Positions 1-64,000 of a stretch of DNA of 64,000 bases are shown here, piece after piece; the stretch's first letter is position 1, and each line of letters starts with the position of its first letter. Both the position numbers and the translations under genes were made by a program. The notes under the pieces were generated by a model that saw only the letters and a program-made list of their open reading frames with translations, was not told the origin of the DNA and did not search any database. The stretch comes from Certhia americana (Eukaryota > Chordata > Aves > Passeriformes > Certhiidae), in contig CM031872.1 of assembly GCA_018697195.1 (NCBI GenBank), positions 7,922,011-7,986,010 on the forward strand, written 5' to 3'.

Positions 1-1125
1 GTCTCAGCATCTCATCCCCCTCACTTGCTTTAAGGGAGGTGGGCAGGTTGTTTTTCTTTCTTTATCACCCAGTGTGCTTTAAACCCTGTGATCTGCATGG
101 CTGCAGGCACCATCTGCTCCCCGTGCTGGCCTACAGCAGTTGGCTCGACCTGGGCTTATTCTTGTGCCACAGCGCACACTGAACCCAGCACCGACCTCCA
201 GCTCTGCAGGGCATTCCCCATCTCTGCCTCCACACCAGTTCTCTCCTTAAACACAGCTGTAGCAGAGACCCCTTCTAGTTCATTTTTAAAAAAATACCAT
301 TTTCCTTCTGGTTTATTTTGGTAGTTAGGTTTTTTGAGTTGGAAACTTTTTCATTTTTTTTTTTTTTTTTTGGCTGGTCTTGTTACTTTGAAATAGAGAA
401 AGAGAAGGCATTGAGGCTGCAAACCTGAGCTAACAACGTAGTACCAGGCGTGTGAAAGGCAGAGATGAGCAGGTGTTCCCTTTTTACATAATTTTTTTTT
501 TTTCAAAAAAAGAGGGGGGAAAAAGAAAAATTGCTTTCTATAGAATTAAAAATAGAGCTCATTAACTTTAATAAACATGGATGTTATGAATGGGGAGTTA
601 GCTGTAGCTGACTGATGGTTTGCATTTTTGGATGTTCATTTGAATGAGCTACAAAAAACCCTCAACCAAGCCACCAAAAGCACATGGGCTGGAAATGTTG
701 ATAAATGAGGTCATAGTGAGAAGTCTGATAGATCTGCCTCCCCCACCCAAAGCCTAAAAAGTTTTGGGGGAGTCAGAGTCACCTCCTGGAGATGCCTGTC
801 ATGCAGATGGACTCAGCTGGATTCCCAGGCATGCTGCACTGGGAAAATCTGTCTGGCTGCATCCAACCCAGAGCTGGGAGGTGCCAGCCCTGGGCACAGC
901 CTGGAGCCCCTGTGCTCCTCGGGCTGTCAGCTGGGGCCAGCCTTGCCGTGTTTTATCTGTGACCTGTGCCTTGGTGGCAGCTTCCTGGCAGCCTTTATTT
1001 TGCAAAGGGAGGATTGGCTGTGCTGTAAACAGGATGTGTCCATGATTGTCTCTTCTTTTGAATTCACCGTGTGTCTGAGCACCCAGCTCAACCCTGATAT
1101 TTCTGTTTTTTCTCCCCCGCTATAG
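1..1125 (+). other. EHMT1: 3' part of EHMT1 intron 1
   Basis: No coding exon is visible here. It holds a poly-T run near 348-371 and an A/T-rich stretch near 490-560. A pyrimidine-rich tract ending in 'tatag' at 1121-1125 is the acceptor of exon 2. Short open frames in this stretch show no recognisable protein. Confidence 0.85.
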
Positions 1126-62398
<61,273 letters not shown>

Positions 62399-62876
62399 CA
62401 CTGACTCCTTCCATCCCCAGAGAGTCACATCCTGTCTGAATTCCCATTTAAAGAGAAAGAAGAGAGAGAAAAAAAACCGACACAAAACCACACAGAAAAT
62501 TAAAAACAAAAAAAAAAAAAAAAGAAAAAAAAAAGAAAAGGAGAAAAAAAAAAAAAAAAAGGAAAGAACCCCTGCTCAAGGGAAGCCAAGGGTTTGTGAC
62601 ACTTAGGGCTGTGCCACCGACTGTTACTTGAGGAAGGAGTGAAAGCAAATCCCGCCTCTGTGATGTTGTTCTCCCCTCCCTGCTCCTGGAAAGCTGCTGG
62701 GTTTCACAGCTGTGTGTGCAGGGGTGGCTGTTGCATTTTTTTTTGCCACCCGAGCTGTCCTGGCCTCCTCTCTGAAGTGCTGAGTGTTGTCAGAGCCAGG
62801 GAGAGTCGCCGTCCTGTCCTCGGAATGTCGCTCATTGCCTGGACCCCTCCCGCCCACTCACCTCCAGCTGACCCAC

Positions 62877-62882
62877 AATAAA
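62877..62882 (+). promoter_or_regulatory. Proximal polyadenylation signal AATAAA
   Basis: This is a canonical hexamer in 'acccacaataaactctgg', about 480 bases after the stop. T/G-rich sequence suited to a downstream element begins near 62905. Use is inferred. Confidence 0.6.
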
Positions 62883-63856
62883 CTCTGGATACTTGATGGG
62901 ACTTTGGTTCTGGGAGGGAGCGGGAGGTGCTGGCTCTGGGTTTGCTTGGCACAGCCCCGGGGCAGGTTGTGCTGGTTGGATTTTTGTTGGTTTGGTTGGT
63001 TTTTTGGTTGGTTGGTTGGTTTTTTGGTTTTGTTTTGTTTTTTTGATATATAAATGAATGATTCCTCCCCCATCTCGCAGGACGTTGTGGTGGGGCCTTG
63101 CAAATACCCTCAATTCCCTCCAAACCCCACGGCTTTTTTCTCATCTGATGAGAAGAATCCCAGGATCTCCCGAATCCCTGTGATCCCTGGCTCTCTCTCT
63201 CCTGGATTTTCTCCGTTCAAACCAGCTCTGGTCCACGCCCTGTTCCTGTCTCAGTGTTGGGTTCCTCCGTGAAGGAATTCCCCTCACCCCGTCCCATGAG
63301 TGGTTTTAAAGAGAGAAGGCTGAAGAGGATTTTACAAGACACTAATTCCTAAAGAAAACCAGTTTTACCCCCCCTTTTTTTAAAGATAAAGTGAATGATA
63401 TATATATTATAGAGGACCTGGACTGGCTGGGGTGGACAGACGTGTCATGGTGAGAAGATCCCAGATGCCACCAGCTCGTCTGTTCCCATCCCTATGCTCC
63501 ACGCTGGGCACCTTGGATTGATTTTTAAGCCACACGCTATGAGGTTTCAATGAACTGATTTATTTTTTACCATTATTGAAACATCGGGGACAAGCATTAA
63601 AAACATGAGGAGAAAAAAAAAAAAAAAGCTTAAAAAAAAAAAAACCACAAAAAACAACAAAACCCACAAAAAAACCAAAAAAACCAAAATGACAACAAAA
63701 AGAAACCACAAAACAAAACGGTGCTGATTCTGGTGTGATTTTTGCTCACCACGTGAATATAAACTTATCAATTGTATAAAAAGAACAAAGTGATTTTAGT
63801 ATAAAAATGCAGGAAAAAAAACAAAACTTTTTTTAAATTGTTAGTATTGTAGTGTG

Positions 63857-63862
63857 AATAAA
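63857..63862 (+). promoter_or_regulatory. Distal polyadenylation signal AATAAA
   Basis: This is a canonical hexamer in 'gtgtgaataaatttgcc'. 'ttttgtgtggtggctgg' follows within 30 bases as a GU-rich downstream element. Confidence 0.65.
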
Positions 63863-64000
63863 TTTGCCATCACCTTTTGTGTGGTGGCTGGGCAGGTCAT
63901 TATCTTAATTTTTTTTTTTTTTTTTGCATATATCTTTAAATACTGTAATTAGTGCAGTAACAGGTTTTTTTTTTTTTTTGTTCATCTCTTCTAGAACATT

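Larger units (their letters stand above)
62399..63885 (+). other. EHMT1: EHMT1 3' UTR
   Basis: This noncoding stretch follows the stop codon. It has an A/G-rich tract at 62448-62568 with long A runs, T/G repeats at 62975-63045 (GGTT-type), an A-rich tract at 63608-63720, and T runs near 63908-63925 and 63966-63980 just past it. AATAAA occurs at 62877 and 63857. I place the likely distal end about 20-30 bases after the second, where GT-rich sequence follows. The transcript could extend past the window. Confidence 0.8.

Overview
This window is vertebrate nuclear DNA and holds most of one gene: EHMT1 (GLP, euchromatic histone-lysine N-methyltransferase 1), on the + strand. I located 26 coding exons. 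Every intron is GT-AG, and the reading phase is continuous from 1126 to the stop codon at 62396-62398. The exons total 3870 nt and encode 1289 residues. The human protein is about 1298 residues, so only the short first coding exon, the promoter and any CpG island should lie upstream of position 1. The exons are therefore numbered 2-27. Residue numbers in the entries count from the first codon in this window (CGA at 1126).

The host is very probably a bird and likely a passerine. The introns are scattered with 5'-truncated CR1 LINE ends, many with the typical 3' end ('ttctgtga' motifs). There is a solo avian ERVL-like LTR, one much older CR1/L3-like copy and G-rich minisatellites. I saw no Alu, L1 or B1 sequence. 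The order is inferred from resemblance of the CR1 copies to passerine CR1-J/E-type elements and was not tested by a search.

Layout: 1-1125 is the end of intron 1. Exon 2 (1126) and exon 3 (12361) encode the poorly conserved N-terminus and the ARKT automethylation motif. Exons 4-9 (21989-29472) encode basic nuclear-localisation patches and acidic stretches. Exons 10-12 (32321-37457) encode a cysteine-rich zinc-binding module. Exon 13 is a linker. Exons 14-20 (39322-49633) encode the ankyrin repeats that read H3K9me1/2. Exons 21-23 encode the pre-SET zinc cluster. Exons 24-27 (54664-62398) encode the SET and post-SET catalytic domain. The 3' UTR follows, with AATAAA signals at 62877 and 63857. 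The window ends in or just past the 3' UTR.

There is no second gene, RNA gene, operon or new enzymatic system that I can support. The unusual features are in the introns. An almost identical inverted CR1 pair (165 of 168 bases by hand alignment) flanks exon 3, an almost identical direct CR1 pair (186 of 188) flanks exon 4, and intron 9 holds a strand-asymmetric G-rich satellite of more than 1 kb. The largest open reading frames besides exon 3 are artefacts of satellites or CR1 copies.
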